A stretch of DNA of 62,733 bases from Nitrospirales bacterium (GCA_021604005.1 BQIV01000030.1:1-62733), one strand, 5' to 3'. Shown: positions 35,851 through 46,085, counted from the stretch's first letter. Translations and numbers: made by a program. Notes: generated by a model not told the origin, from the sequence alone.

Positions 35851-38448
35851 ATGCTGTTTCATGATCCAATTTTATCATTTCGCTTTGACCAAGATGACGT
35901 TCCTTTATCTACATCGACTAATGTAGGACGCCCACGAATCCATGGGAAGTTTTTGTATAGAGGCCAGGAGAAGTTGTGGATTCGAGGAATTACCTATGGC
36001 ACGTTTCGGCCAAATGTCGAAGGAGACTTGTTCCCGAATCCCATCGCAGTCGAACAAGATTTCATCCGCATCGCCTCGCATGGGTTCAATGCCATTCGCA
36101 CCTATACATTGCCGCCACGCTGGCTTCTCGATCTTGCGTTTCACCATGGGCTCCTGGTCCTCGTAGGACTGTGGTGGGACCAGTTTGTCACCTTTTTAGA
36201 TGATAAAGTACTAGTCCAGTCCATCAAGCATCGTGTCCGGGAATCAATCCAACGCTGCGCCGAACACCCTGCAGTGTTGGCCTATTCGTTGGCAAACGAA
36301 ATACCGGGCCCAATCGTTCGCTGGTATGGACAACAAAAAATCGAACGCTTTCTTGAGCAACTCTACACCATCGTCAAAACCGAAGATCCACAGGGACTGG
36401 TCACGTATGTCAACTACCCCACAACGGAATATTTACACCTTCCCTTCCTTGATTTTATCTGCTTTAACGTGTACCTCGAACAACAAGACGCGCTCATCGC
36501 CTACCTCGCACGCCTGCAGAATATTGCCGGAGAGCGTCCTCTGGTCCTTGCTGAAATAGGGTTAGACAGTCTCCGGAATGGTCAGGACCGACAAGCCGAT
36601 GTCCTTGATTGGCAAATTCGCACCGTCGGGGCTGCCGGAGGTGCCGGAGCGTTTGCCTTTGCTTGGACTGACGAATGGTATTGTGGCGGCCAAGAAATAG
36701 AAGATTGGGACTTTGGGTTAACTGACCGCTCACGACGGCCCAAACCAGCTCTATCAGCGGTTGAAGCCGCGTTTCAAGATTTCCCGATTCGTCCACAACA
36801 AGAATGGCCACACATTTCTGTCGTCGTGTGTAGCTACAATGGATCGCGAACCATCCGTGATTGTCTCGAAGCCCTTCAGCAACTTGCCTATCCACAGTAT
36901 GAAGTGATTGTCGTCAACGACGGTTCAACCGACAATACAGAAGACATCGCAAGAGAGTATCCTTGCCGTGTGATCAGTACGACCAATCAGGGATTGAGTA
37001 ATGCTCGAAACACGGGAATGCGAGCTGCCTCGGGTGACATCGTGGCCTATACCGACGACGATGCGTACCCCGATCCACACTGGCTGACGTATCTTGCGCA
37101 TATGTTCCTGACCACCTCTCACGCGGCGATCGGAGGCCCCAACCTGCCACCCAAAGATGACGGATGGATTGCGGAATGCGTCGCCCATGCTCCAGGTGGC
37201 CCCATTCATGTTCTGCTTGACGATCAACTTGCAGAACATATTCCAGGGTGTAATATGGCCTTCCGGAAGCGTCACCTTCAAGCCATAGGCGGATTCGATC
37301 CACAATACCGAGCTGCAGGCGATGACGTCGATATTTGTTGGCGATTACAAGAACGAGGGTGGACAATCGGGTTTCACGCCTCCGCTCAGGTCTGGCATCA
37401 TCGACGAAATTCCATTCGAACTTATTGGAAACAACAACGTGGATACGGCCGAGCCGAAGCGTTGTTAGAAAAAAAATGGCCACAAAAGTACAACGTCGCT
37501 GGGCATCTGTCTTGGAAGGGCCGGCTTTATGGCAAGGGCAGCACCAACGCTTGCGCGTGGAGAACGTCACGCGTGTACCACGGCGTGTGGGGCAGCGCTC
37601 CATTTCAGTTGATGTACCAAGGAAACCCCTCAAGGGCTCTCTCCATTTCACAGATGCCTGAGTGGAACTTAGCTATCAGCATACTGACTGTCCTCACGAT
37701 CCTGGGGGGCATATGGTCTCCACTCCTCATCACGCTTCCTCTTCTGATCGGTGCACTTGGTACAGGCGTGTTCGTTGCGCTACGGCAAGCCCATCGATGT
37801 CCGTTCGACGTACCCAAGACTCCATTGCTTCGGACCCGATCGAAACTGGTCACGGCAGGACTCCACCTTCTTCAGCCCATTGCACGATTGACGGGACGCA
37901 TGTCTTTAGGCCTGACTCCTTGGCGAACTGACCTTTCAGAAACGATGCTTCTCCCATCGACTCACACATTTACGGCTTGGAGCGAGCAGTGGCAAGCTCC
38001 AACCGATCGATTGGAAACAATCGAACGCACGATTCACGGCAAAAGGATGACGGCAGACCGTGGGGGTAATTTTGATCGATGGGATTTACACGTCAAGTCT
38101 GGAGTACTCGGGGGAAGCCTCGTTCGTATGGTGAGTGAAGAACACGGGCAGGGCAAACAGCTCATTCGTTGCCGCACATGGCCAACATTTTCGAAGGGTG
38201 CAATCACATGCGTGGCGATCCTCGGAATATTGGGTGCTTGGGCACTGATCGACCAGGCCTGGGTGCTCGGGACGATCTTGACGGGTTCTTCCTTACTACT
38301 TTTATTGAGAACACTGCAAGAGCATTCTTCCGCCACGGTTGCCATTAAAGAAGGCCTGATGGCCAGCGTCGAGTGCACCACACCACTGGATGAACCAGCT
38401 TGTGAGGAGGAAGCTTTATTTCCTGAACCTGCAGTCGTCACAGACTAG
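35851..38448 (+). CDS. Glycoside hydrolase (TIM-barrel) fused to GT2 glycosyltransferase
   Basis: Bifunctional protein of about 865 residues. The first 300 look like a glycoside hydrolase barrel of the GH2/GH5 type: IRGITYGTFRPN, GFNAIRTYTLPP, AYSLANEIPG with the probable acid/base Glu, FNVYLEQQ, and LVLAEIGLDS with the probable nucleophile Glu. Residues about 320-600 are a GT-A family 2 transferase: VVVCSYNGSRTI, VIVVNDGSTDNT, the DxD-like YTDDDAYPDP, then PGCNMAFRK and GEDVD-like AGDDVDICWRLQERGW. Hydrophobic segments follow at about 625-670 and 775-810, so the C-terminus is membrane anchored. The start at 35851 is preceded by AGGGGG. First gene of a same-strand cluster; product unknown. 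Confidence 0.87.
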   Translation: MLFHDPILSFRFDQDDVPLSTSTNVGRPRIHGKFLYRGQEKLWIRGITYGTFRPNVEGDLFPNPIAVEQDFIRIASHGFNAIRTYTLPPRWLLDLAFHHGLLVLVGLWWDQFVTFLDDKVLVQSIKHRVRESIQRCAEHPAVLAYSLANEIPGPIVRWYGQQKIERFLEQLYTIVKTEDPQGLVTYVNYPTTEYLHLPFLDFICFNVYLEQQDALIAYLARLQNIAGERPLVLAEIGLDSLRNGQDRQADVLDWQIRTVGAAGGAGAFAFAWTDEWYCGGQEIEDWDFGLTDRSRRPKPALSAVEAAFQDFPIRPQQEWPHISVVVCSYNGSRTIRDCLEALQQLAYPQYEVIVVNDGSTDNTEDIAREYPCRVISTTNQGLSNARNTGMRAASGDIVAYTDDDAYPDPHWLTYLAHMFLTTSHAAIGGPNLPPKDDGWIAECVAHAPGGPIHVLLDDQLAEHIPGCNMAFRKRHLQAIGGFDPQYRAAGDDVDICWRLQERGWTIGFHASAQVWHHRRNSIRTYWKQQRGYGRAEALLEKKWPQKYNVAGHLSWKGRLYGKGSTNACAWRTSRVYHGVWGSAPFQLMYQGNPSRALSISQMPEWNLAISILTVLTILGGIWSPLLITLPLLIGALGTGVFVALRQAHRCPFDVPKTPLLRTRSKLVTAGLHLLQPIARLTGRMSLGLTPWRTDLSETMLLPSTHTFTAWSEQWQAPTDRLETIERTIHGKRMTADRGGNFDRWDLHVKSGVLGGSLVRMVSEEHGQGKQLIRCRTWPTFSKGAITCVAILGILGAWALIDQAWVLGTILTGSSLLLLLRTLQEHSSATVAIKEGLMASVECTTPLDEPACEEEALFPEPAVVTD

Positions 38449-38545
38449 CTGTCGTGTATTCTGTCTGAGTGACAGGGTCGCACACCTTGCAAACCTCTTT
38501 GCACCTAAGAGTCGAACATGATCACATTCTGATATTCATGCGCAT

Positions 38546-40420
38546 ATGACTAGACAAGACACGCGCCACATCTCACAACATCTTAGTACGTGCACACTCT
38601 CCGTCTGGCTTCTTCGTCTGTGCGGCAAGGGCGAAGGAATGATGATCGTTTGGGGAGTAACCCTTCTCCTCGGTGGCTCAGCATTCGCGCTTCTTCAACC
38701 CTGGCCGTTGAAACTTGTCGTTGATACGGTGCTCGGAAGCCATGAGGTTCCGGTAGCCATGGCAGACCTGATGATGTGGGTTTCACAGTTCGTGCCGCCG
38801 GTGCTTGCTGACGAAAAAACCCTTCTCTTGCTGATTCTCTGTACTGGCATTTTGTTGATTCAGCTCTTCATGGGAGGGTTGACCGTTCTTAGCACCTATA
38901 TTCTCGTCGCGATCGGTCTTCGCATGGTGTTCAGGTTGCGGTGCCGTCTCTTTCACCACCTCCAAAGACTTTCCCTCGCCTTCCATGATACCACCACGGT
39001 TGGGGACTCCCTGTATCGCGTGACCTGGGACACCTATTGCGTTCAGGCCCTGTTTAACAGCGGGCTTATTCCTGCGTTGATAGCTTCGTTCACGCTCCTG
39101 GGCATAGCCGGCATTATGCTCTTTGTCGATTGGGTACTGACGCTGGTGGCCTTAGCCATCGGCATACCGCTCTTGCTCTTAATCCGAAAACTTGATCGCC
39201 CCATGCGAGATCGGTCTCTACGCGCAGCTGAACGCGATAGCGACATCAGCACTCGAGTCCAGGAAACGTTGTCATCGATCCGTGCCGTGCAAGCGTTTGG
39301 GCGTGAAGCTGAGGAGAGTCAACGATTCGGCCGCCACGCGGATGCAAGTCTTCATGCCACGTTACGATTGACGGTGTTACAGAGTGGATCACAAGCTATC
39401 GTGGGTGTGTTGCTGGCTGCCGGGACTGCTGCCGTGGTGGGAATTGGGGCGTGGCGAGTTCTACAAGGCGTACTGACCGTCGGCGACATCGTCCTCCTGG
39501 TCTCCTATTTAGCAATGTTGTACAAACCACTAGAAACCTTGGCATACACAGCCGCAACAATTCAGAACGCCGCCGCAAGCGCAGGTCGAGTCTTGAGTAT
39601 TTTAGATCGGACACCGGAAGTCAGAGATAATGCGAATGCGGTCCCTTTGGCCTCAAAAACCTCAGGTCCTATTATCTTTGATCATGTGAGCTTTGCGTAC
39701 GACAAGGAGAAACACGTCCTGAAGGACGTCTGCCTAGAAATTCCTGCAGGACAGACAGTCGCACTCGTCGGGCATTCGGGCGCAGGGAAAACCACATTAG
39801 TGAACCTCGTCATGCGTTTCTACGATCCGACAGATGGTCATCTACGACTCAACAACAACCGCCTTCAAAGCCTGACATTGGAGTCCTTGCGGAAAAACAT
39901 GGCGTTGGTCCTGCAAGAGCCGGTGTTATTCTGCTCAAGCATTCGTGAAAACATCGCTTACGGTCGTCCCGAAGCCACCAATGATGAAATCGAGGAAGCG
40001 GCCCGAGCAGCTGGCGCGCATGATTTTATTCAGTCGCTCGCGAGTGGGTATGACACGCAGATCGGAGAGCGCGGCGTCGCCCTTTCCGGTGGGCAACGGC
40101 AACGACTTTCGATCGCCCGCGCATTCCTCAAGGATGCGCCCATCTTGATTTTAGATGAACCAACCAGTGCCTTAGATTCAACGACCGAACGCCAGGTGTT
40201 AGACGCACTTCGTCGGCTCATGAACAATCGAACGACGTTGATTATCGCTCACCGGCTGTCAACCGTGCGCGATGCAGATCAGATCGTGGTGCTCGACAAT
40301 GGAAGAATCGTTGAACAGGGAACACACCAAGATCTTGTCAAGTTAGAAGGGCAGTATGCCCGACTGTATTGCACACAGGTCGGGGACCAACCCTCATCTC
40401 TGCGTGAAGTGCGCACCTGA
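38546..40420 (+). CDS. ABC transporter, fused permease-ATPase (MsbA-like)
   Basis: Half-transporter of 624 residues: about six membrane helices in the first 330, then an ATPase. ATPase motifs are complete: Walker A GHSGAGKTT near residue 410, signature LSGGQRQRLS near 515, Walker B ILILDEPTSALD and the switch His in IIAHRLST. The arrangement is that of lipid or glycan exporters that work as homodimers. It is the second gene of the glycan cluster, 97 bases after the hydrolase/glycosyltransferase, and likely exports or flips its product. No substrate can be read from the sequence. Confidence 0.94.
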   Translation: MTRQDTRHISQHLSTCTLSVWLLRLCGKGEGMMIVWGVTLLLGGSAFALLQPWPLKLVVDTVLGSHEVPVAMADLMMWVSQFVPPVLADEKTLLLLILCTGILLIQLFMGGLTVLSTYILVAIGLRMVFRLRCRLFHHLQRLSLAFHDTTTVGDSLYRVTWDTYCVQALFNSGLIPALIASFTLLGIAGIMLFVDWVLTLVALAIGIPLLLLIRKLDRPMRDRSLRAAERDSDISTRVQETLSSIRAVQAFGREAEESQRFGRHADASLHATLRLTVLQSGSQAIVGVLLAAGTAAVVGIGAWRVLQGVLTVGDIVLLVSYLAMLYKPLETLAYTAATIQNAAASAGRVLSILDRTPEVRDNANAVPLASKTSGPIIFDHVSFAYDKEKHVLKDVCLEIPAGQTVALVGHSGAGKTTLVNLVMRFYDPTDGHLRLNNNRLQSLTLESLRKNMALVLQEPVLFCSSIRENIAYGRPEATNDEIEEAARAAGAHDFIQSLASGYDTQIGERGVALSGGQRQRLSIARAFLKDAPILILDEPTSALDSTTERQVLDALRRLMNNRTTLIIAHRLSTVRDADQIVVLDNGRIVEQGTHQDLVKLEGQYARLYCTQVGDQPSSLREVRT

Positions 40421-40500
40421 ATCCCGACCTACAGGGACTCGGGAAAACAGGCAATAAAAAATGGATTGCCCACACTGATGAATCGACTCATGAGACATCT

Positions 40501-41715
40501 ATGACGCAACAGCTTCGCATCATCGTCGCCGGCCTGGCAGGCCTCTATCCGATCGGAGGCGTTGCCTGGGACTATCTGCAATACGTGATTGGGCTGTCAC
40601 GATTAGGACACGACATCTATTATTACGAAGATTCATGTTGCTGGCCCTATCACCCCATTAAAAAAACACGTGTGCCCGAATCAACCTATTCGGTAGAGTT
40701 TCTCAGCCGGTTCCTTCAGCAATATGCTCCCCACCTGGAAGCGCGATGGCATTACCGACACCTACGCGAGACGAGTTTTGGGATCAGTCCACACGCGTTT
40801 GATGAGGTCGCAAGAACGGCCGATCTCTTCCTGAACGTGAGCGGCGCCTGCACGATTCCTGACAACCTTTCTTCACAGTGCACAAAGATCTTTCTTGATA
40901 CCGATCCCGGGTACAACCAAATCGTCATGAGTGAACGCCCGGAATGGTCCGAAAATGTCGAACAGTGGGGCGCAACCGTCAAGGCTCATGACAGGCATTT
41001 TACGCTAGCGGAGAATATCCATTCTCATGACTGCCTCATACCCAAGATGGGGTATCAATGGCACACAACACGCGTGCCGATCGTCGTAGATTTATGGGGC
41101 CACTTGCTTCAAGGCCTTCTGCCCGGATCAGCATCCTGGACTACGGTCATGACGTGGAATCCGTTTAAAGGAAAGCTCATATACAACGACATTGAATACG
41201 AAGGTAAAGGAGCTGAATTTGAAAAGGTGTTCGAGCTACCTCAACGTACAGGCATACCATTCACCGTGGCAGTAGGTGGCGGCAATGCACCGACAGAACG
41301 GTTACAGAAGCATGGATGGCACGTCGTCGAAGGAGAACGAGTGAGTCTCACACCGAACGCATACCAGGAATTCATCGCCGCATCTCCTGGCGAATTTTCT
41401 CCGGCGAAACACGTCTACGTCGCCATGCGCAGCGGCTGGTTTAGTAGCCGTAGCGCTTGTTATCTCGCGGCCGGCAGGCCCGTGGTCACCCAAGATACGG
41501 CATTCTCTTCGGTTCTCCCGGTCGGGAAGGGGCTCTTATCTTACACAAATCTCGAAGAAGCGGTGCAGGCCATACGCGAGGTCAACGCAGATTACTCACG
41601 ACATGCGAAGGCTGCTCGCGTGATTGCCGAAGAACACTTTGATTCAGACAAGGTGCTTAGCCAACTGCTTGAGAAGGCATGTAGCAGTGCTGATTTAGCA
41701 GATAACCGAATCTGA
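40501..41715 (+). CDS. Glycosyltransferase, CgeB-like / family 4-type
   Basis: Protein of 404 residues with a GT-B-like layout. An N-terminal Rossmann half opens RIIVAGLAGLYPIGGVAWDY. The second half has VAVGGGNAPTERL and the C-terminal GEFSPAKHVYVAMRSGWFSS with CYLAAGRPVVTQDTAFSSVL, the acceptor/donor-site region typical of CgeB- or group 1-like transferases. Probably adds a sugar in the pathway started by the GT2 fusion. The start ATG at 40501 has a weak ribosome site. Same strand as its neighbours, 80 bases after the ABC transporter. Confidence 0.85.
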   Translation: MTQQLRIIVAGLAGLYPIGGVAWDYLQYVIGLSRLGHDIYYYEDSCCWPYHPIKKTRVPESTYSVEFLSRFLQQYAPHLEARWHYRHLRETSFGISPHAFDEVARTADLFLNVSGACTIPDNLSSQCTKIFLDTDPGYNQIVMSERPEWSENVEQWGATVKAHDRHFTLAENIHSHDCLIPKMGYQWHTTRVPIVVDLWGHLLQGLLPGSASWTTVMTWNPFKGKLIYNDIEYEGKGAEFEKVFELPQRTGIPFTVAVGGGNAPTERLQKHGWHVVEGERVSLTPNAYQEFIAASPGEFSPAKHVYVAMRSGWFSSRSACYLAAGRPVVTQDTAFSSVLPVGKGLLSYTNLEEAVQAIREVNADYSRHAKAARVIAEEHFDSDKVLSQLLEKACSSADLADNRI

Positions 41716-41784
41716 TCTCTTTCGAAGACCTTAGACTACAGCAAATTTGAGTAACTTCAACCGTTTGATCGACGGAGGAACGCG

Positions 41785-42645
41785 ATGGTGAAACTGTTAC
41801 CCGACCAAGTCAAAGAATTGTGGCAGCGTGTTGATCAACAACATCTTACTTCAAAAGATTGTTACATCGAGCAAGAACGATTGCTGGATACGTACCGACA
41901 GATATGGAACGAGGCTTTGTGCCTGGATAATCAGCGCAATCTTCAAGACAGCATACTTTGGGAACTTGGACGATACCTGCAATGCGAAGACATGGCGGAG
42001 ATTCGAAGCCGTTGCCAACTTGCCCTGCCGACTCTCAAAACCGAATGGCAACACAAAGTCGGCGCAGGCGATCGAAAGTCTGTCGAGCAATTCTATGATG
42101 AGAGTCACACGACCCTCTACGAGTTAATGTGGTGGCATACCTTAGCCGAAGATTCTTCCCCCCTCGCGTATGTCACGGCTTTGGAGTTTGCCCGGCAACA
42201 CGGCTGCCGTCACTACTTGGACTTTGGAGCAGGAGTCGGCTCCGGCGGCATTCTTTTCGCTGGCAATGGCCTACACGTGACGCTGGCCGACATCAGCTCA
42301 CCCCTTCAACGCTTCAGCCAATGGCGTCTTGAGATGCGAAAACTGCCAGTGCAATTCATCGACCTCAAAACGGGGGCGCTGCCGAGCCACGCGTTCGATA
42401 TGGTGACAGCCTTGGACGTCTTTGAACACTTAGTCGATCCAGTGGAGACGATTGATCAACTCTCAGATGCCCTAAAGCCCGGTGGATTCTTTTTTGCCCG
42501 CCTGGCTTCAGAAATCGATGAAGACCGCCCTCAACACATCGTGCAAGATTTCAGACCAACGTTCGAACGTTTAACGCGTCACGGTTTTGTTCAAGTGTGG
42601 GAGGATGACTGGCTCTGGGGACATGTTGTCTTCCAAAAACCTTGA
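41785..42645 (+). CDS. Class I SAM-dependent methyltransferase
   Basis: Protein of 286 residues. The Rossmann-fold SAM-binding motif is YLDFGAGVGSGGILF near residue 155, with the acidic strand-2 end in VTLADIS. Motif post-I and the VTALDVFEHLVDPVETI block follow (a BioC/UbiG-like DxxEH arrangement), then LKPGGFFFARL. An N-terminal helical region of about 120 residues (QERLLDTYRQIWNEAL) is separate and could recognise the acceptor. The start at 41785 is well supported by GGAGG. Likely modifies the cluster's glycan or lipid. Confidence 0.9.
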   Translation: MVKLLPDQVKELWQRVDQQHLTSKDCYIEQERLLDTYRQIWNEALCLDNQRNLQDSILWELGRYLQCEDMAEIRSRCQLALPTLKTEWQHKVGAGDRKSVEQFYDESHTTLYELMWWHTLAEDSSPLAYVTALEFARQHGCRHYLDFGAGVGSGGILFAGNGLHVTLADISSPLQRFSQWRLEMRKLPVQFIDLKTGALPSHAFDMVTALDVFEHLVDPVETIDQLSDALKPGGFFFARLASEIDEDRPQHIVQDFRPTFERLTRHGFVQVWEDDWLWGHVVFQKP

Positions 42646-42824
42646 GTATCAAACCATGCAAACGATCATGGCATCCGAAATCTCTAGAACTTCGCACCGC
42701 TGAAGGCATTCTCTTAATCAATCAACGAACTCTCACCCTATCAACCAGCCGGGTGGTACTTTCAAGACAGGCACACACTCAACAGAATGAGAAAAACCGT
42801 TGAATTCTGTGAGACAGCAGACAT

Positions 42825-43946
42825 ATGCAACCAACACAACAGCCACATAGTCAGTATAGACCTCAACTCGATTCGCTGCGTGCCATTGCCGTCCTCGCCG
42901 TACTGGTTCATCACTATTATCCAGGGAGCGAATTTTTAGGATTGGGGTATTATGGAGTGCGACTGTTCTTTGTGTTGAGTGGATTCTTGATCACCGGCAT
43001 TCTCCTTGATTCGCGATACCGATCTGAGCAAGCAGGACAAGGAAAAAAAGTGGCCTTTTATCAGTTTTACGCTCGACGCATGCTCAGGATTTTACCGGTC
43101 TATTATTGCGCGCTGTTCCTGACGTGGCTTGCGGGGAATCCAGACGTCCTGTCCGGCGCATGGTGGTATGCGACATACACATCAAACCTCCTCTTTATGA
43201 CGCTTGGGTTTTTTCCCTTGACGACCGCACACCTGTGGTCATTATCTGTGGAGGCTCACTTCTATCTTTTCTGGCCGTGTGTCATTTTTTTTGTGTCCAA
43301 ACAATACATCCATTGGTCCATTCTTTTGACAATTCTCGCTGGGCCAGCCTATCGATTATTTTCGATTGTGGAGTCACATGATCACGTTGAATTTTATACA
43401 TCGACACTCTCCTCAATCGATAGTTTAGGCTGGGGAGCGCTTTTAGCTTGGCTGATTCACACGAATAGGGGAATGCCTGTACTCCAAAATACCGGCCGTA
43501 GGATTTTTCTGTTTCTTCCGATTATGACGCCCTTATTGATGAACGAACGCTATTTCTACGTGGTGGACACGACGCTGCTTTCCATCGCCTTTGTCTGGTT
43601 GGTGGAGGGGGCAGCCAAAGGCTTTCGTAGACCTGTCGGTGCCCTTATGAATTGGAAGCCTCTTCTGTATATTGGGCAAATCAGTTACGGCATCTATCTG
43701 TATCACCTCTTCATTCCCTGGGTCCTCTACGAGTTTGGCGGATTCTCACAACCGGCACACGTGCTGATCAATACTCTACTTTTGATGACCTCCACAATAC
43801 TTCTCGCATCTCTATCCTGGCATTTTTTCGAAAGACCGGTGATGAGTCTCAAGAAATATTTTTCGCCTTCAGGTGCAATACCTGCACACAAAGAGCCTCA
43901 CTCAACACCTCGAGACCAGGAATTTAGGTTTTCAGCAAAACACTAG
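42825..43946 (+). CDS. Acyltransferase 3 family (OafA-like) membrane O-acyltransferase
   Basis: Integral membrane protein of 373 residues with ten or so helices. The family signature opens the protein: YRPQLDSLRAIAVLAVLVHH with the catalytic His, GVRLFFVLSGFLITGILL, FYARRMLRILPVYY and TAHLWSLSVEAHFYLFWP. It lacks an SGNH domain, so it is the simple form. Such enzymes add acetyl or other acyl groups to surface sugars, macrolides or lipids. Last obvious enzyme of the glycan cluster. Confidence 0.95.
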   Translation: MQPTQQPHSQYRPQLDSLRAIAVLAVLVHHYYPGSEFLGLGYYGVRLFFVLSGFLITGILLDSRYRSEQAGQGKKVAFYQFYARRMLRILPVYYCALFLTWLAGNPDVLSGAWWYATYTSNLLFMTLGFFPLTTAHLWSLSVEAHFYLFWPCVIFFVSKQYIHWSILLTILAGPAYRLFSIVESHDHVEFYTSTLSSIDSLGWGALLAWLIHTNRGMPVLQNTGRRIFLFLPIMTPLLMNERYFYVVDTTLLSIAFVWLVEGAAKGFRRPVGALMNWKPLLYIGQISYGIYLYHLFIPWVLYEFGGFSQPAHVLINTLLLMTSTILLASLSWHFFERPVMSLKKYFSPSGAIPAHKEPHSTPRDQEFRFSAKH

Positions 43947-44103
43947 GCCCAACAATCATCGTTACCCAATGACTTTGACATATAAATGAACATGTCTTAC
44001 GAGTTATAGTAACGCGGTGTCAGCGAAGACTCACCTCGTCTGAGACTACGAGCCGTTCGTATTGTATCATGTTCTGAGGAGTACACACTCAGCTTCGTCA
44101 CCT

Positions 44104-45285
44104 ATGCTCAGACTTTTTGCGGACCTTCACTCTCGACAAAACATCAGTATGCTCTGCACACTTATTGTCATGATGACAACAGTCTGTGTAATTGGCCACG
44201 CTTCGACAAGCCATGCACGTGTTGATTCAGAAAATGTGTGTCCGCCTTTTGACTGGAAGACAGTACCAACGAATACATGGATCAACGTACCGACGTGTGG
44301 CGACTCACCTAAAAAAGTCTTTCACGGAGCTTCCGCCCTCGCATCAGATCAACGATTCGTTTTTTTCTTTGGAGCCGATACGCACGAAACAGATTACGAC
44401 AACAGCGTGTACCGCCTCAGTCTCACGAACCTCCGCTGGAGTCAGGATTATGCCCCTGACTCACTAGACAGCTATCGCGTTACCCCTCAAGGCTATCCGA
44501 TCACCACAACCAATCGCCCATGGGCAATGCATACGTTTGATGGATGGGATTATGATCCGACTGGAAAAACGCTCGTGCTTGTTGGATTTCCCAAACATGC
44601 GACACAGGCCATGCAACAGTTACAAGATAAGGGGAAACTCCGGCAACCCCTCAAATCTGCGACATGGCATTACAACCCTCAGACACGCTCATGGAAGTTG
44701 ATCCAAACACCAACACCTCAGTTATTTGCAGGAGGATTCGCTTGGAATCCACAAGGAAAGCGTTTTATCGGACATGATGGAAAACGTACATATCATTACG
44801 ACCCCCAATCCTACACATGGACAACGTACTTGGCTTCATCGATACCAGGCTATCATCTCCGTCTGACATACGATACGTTCGCCAACACCTTGTTATCACT
44901 GGGCAACAACGCTAATAGCCATGAATTGTGGAGTTACTCCTCACAGGCCACGCAATGGAAGCACGTCAATGTCGCTCAACCGCCTCTTCCCGGCAATGGA
45001 GCCGCCGTTGCCTATGGAACCCGTCACCACGTCCTGTTGTATTTGGCAAACGACTCACCAACGCCATACGAAAATTCATCAGGGAAAAGCGCAACGTTTC
45101 TGTATAAAAGCCAAGAACAACAGTGGGTAAAACTTCCCGTACAGAGTCCGCCGTTATTCGGCATGAACTATCTCACACAATACGACCCCGAAACCGGAGT
45201 CTTCCTGCATTTTGAAAAACCCACAATCTCCGACGAATACATGGCGGTGTGGGCATTTCGGTATCGTCCTCCGCCACCCAGCTAA
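44104..45285 (+). CDS. Exported Kelch-like beta-propeller protein
   Basis: About 394 residues with a hydrophobic export signal (MLCTLIVMMTTVCVIGHAST). The mature part has repeated beta units of the kind found in Kelch/galactose-oxidase-like propellers: ALASDQRFVFFFGADTHETD, DPTGKTLVLVGFPK, SATWHYNPQTRSWKLIQTP, HYDPQSYTWTTY and AVAYGTRHHVLLYL. It probably binds a ligand in the periplasm or on the surface; no catalytic residues recognised. The start could be 44062, 44104 or 44149; the signal fits the last two. Position after the acyltransferase suggests a role with the same surface product. Confidence 0.75.
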   Translation: MLRLFADLHSRQNISMLCTLIVMMTTVCVIGHASTSHARVDSENVCPPFDWKTVPTNTWINVPTCGDSPKKVFHGASALASDQRFVFFFGADTHETDYDNSVYRLSLTNLRWSQDYAPDSLDSYRVTPQGYPITTTNRPWAMHTFDGWDYDPTGKTLVLVGFPKHATQAMQQLQDKGKLRQPLKSATWHYNPQTRSWKLIQTPTPQLFAGGFAWNPQGKRFIGHDGKRTYHYDPQSYTWTTYLASSIPGYHLRLTYDTFANTLLSLGNNANSHELWSYSSQATQWKHVNVAQPPLPGNGAAVAYGTRHHVLLYLANDSPTPYENSSGKSATFLYKSQEQQWVKLPVQSPPLFGMNYLTQYDPETGVFLHFEKPTISDEYMAVWAFRYRPPPPS

Positions 45286-45518
45286 GCACAAGCCTGTCCA
45301 CGTAACAACTTCGCCTGACTTCGCCGATCGCCCCATTACGCGGGCTCCCCAATGAATACGCCATCTCACCGTTCGGCTTTTGCGGTAAGGCTTATCAGGG
45401 AAATGTCAAGACGTCCTCTTGATTTACCCGGCGTAAGTATGGAACGATCCTCTTTACCCCCTAAAACTTCAACTGACCCCATTGACCGACATACAGACTT
45501 CACGGCCTTTCCGTTTTG

Positions 45519-46085
45519 ATGAGTATCTGCAAAACCTTTTTCATAACATTCGCATTCAGTATGCTCTACGTTTCGTCGGCAACCGCTGTGCCCATGAGCA
45601 TCGAGACGACAGGCTCAGACTTATCCACTACGACTGAGGCTCAGTTCGCTCATGACAACTTTTCAGAAATCCCACTAACGACACAATCTGTATCTATAGA
45701 ACCGGCAAAAGACTTCGACCTTGAACCACCCTCACTTCATACCGCTACACATTTTTTCCGCACACTCTTGTCATCGCTCACATATGAAATAAAGTTTACA
45801 CCCCTCGGCCGTCTGTATACGGCGACCCCACACGCGCTCCAGTCACAGGACCATCCCCTTTTATCCTCTCGATTACTGCCCCACCCGGAAATGCCTCAGT
45901 CAACGGCCCTCGTACACAACACACATTTCGGTATCGAGCGGAACACAAAGGCCGTCTCCCCAACAAAACAGGAAACCGACAGATTCCCCACGGCATTGTG
46001 GTTCACCATACTATTCCTCCTGCTCGTAGCAGCTGTCGTCGCCATCATGTGGCAAACCAGAACAATCATCATTCTGCGCATCTGA
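45519..46085 (+). CDS. Exported protein with C-terminal membrane anchor, hypothetical
   Basis: Protein of about 188 residues with a signal peptide (FFITFAFSMLYVSSATAVPM), a low-complexity Ser/Thr/Pro-rich mature part and one C-terminal helix (LWFTILFLLLVAAVVAIMW) followed by a short tail. No family recognised. The layout is that of a surface-anchored spacer or sorting-type protein. The start uses the ATG at 45519; a TTG at 45516 is immediately before it. Confidence 0.6.
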   Translation: MSICKTFFITFAFSMLYVSSATAVPMSIETTGSDLSTTTEAQFAHDNFSEIPLTTQSVSIEPAKDFDLEPPSLHTATHFFRTLLSSLTYEIKFTPLGRLYTATPHALQSQDHPLLSSRLLPHPEMPQSTALVHNTHFGIERNTKAVSPTKQETDRFPTALWFTILFLLLVAAVVAIMWQTRTIIILRI

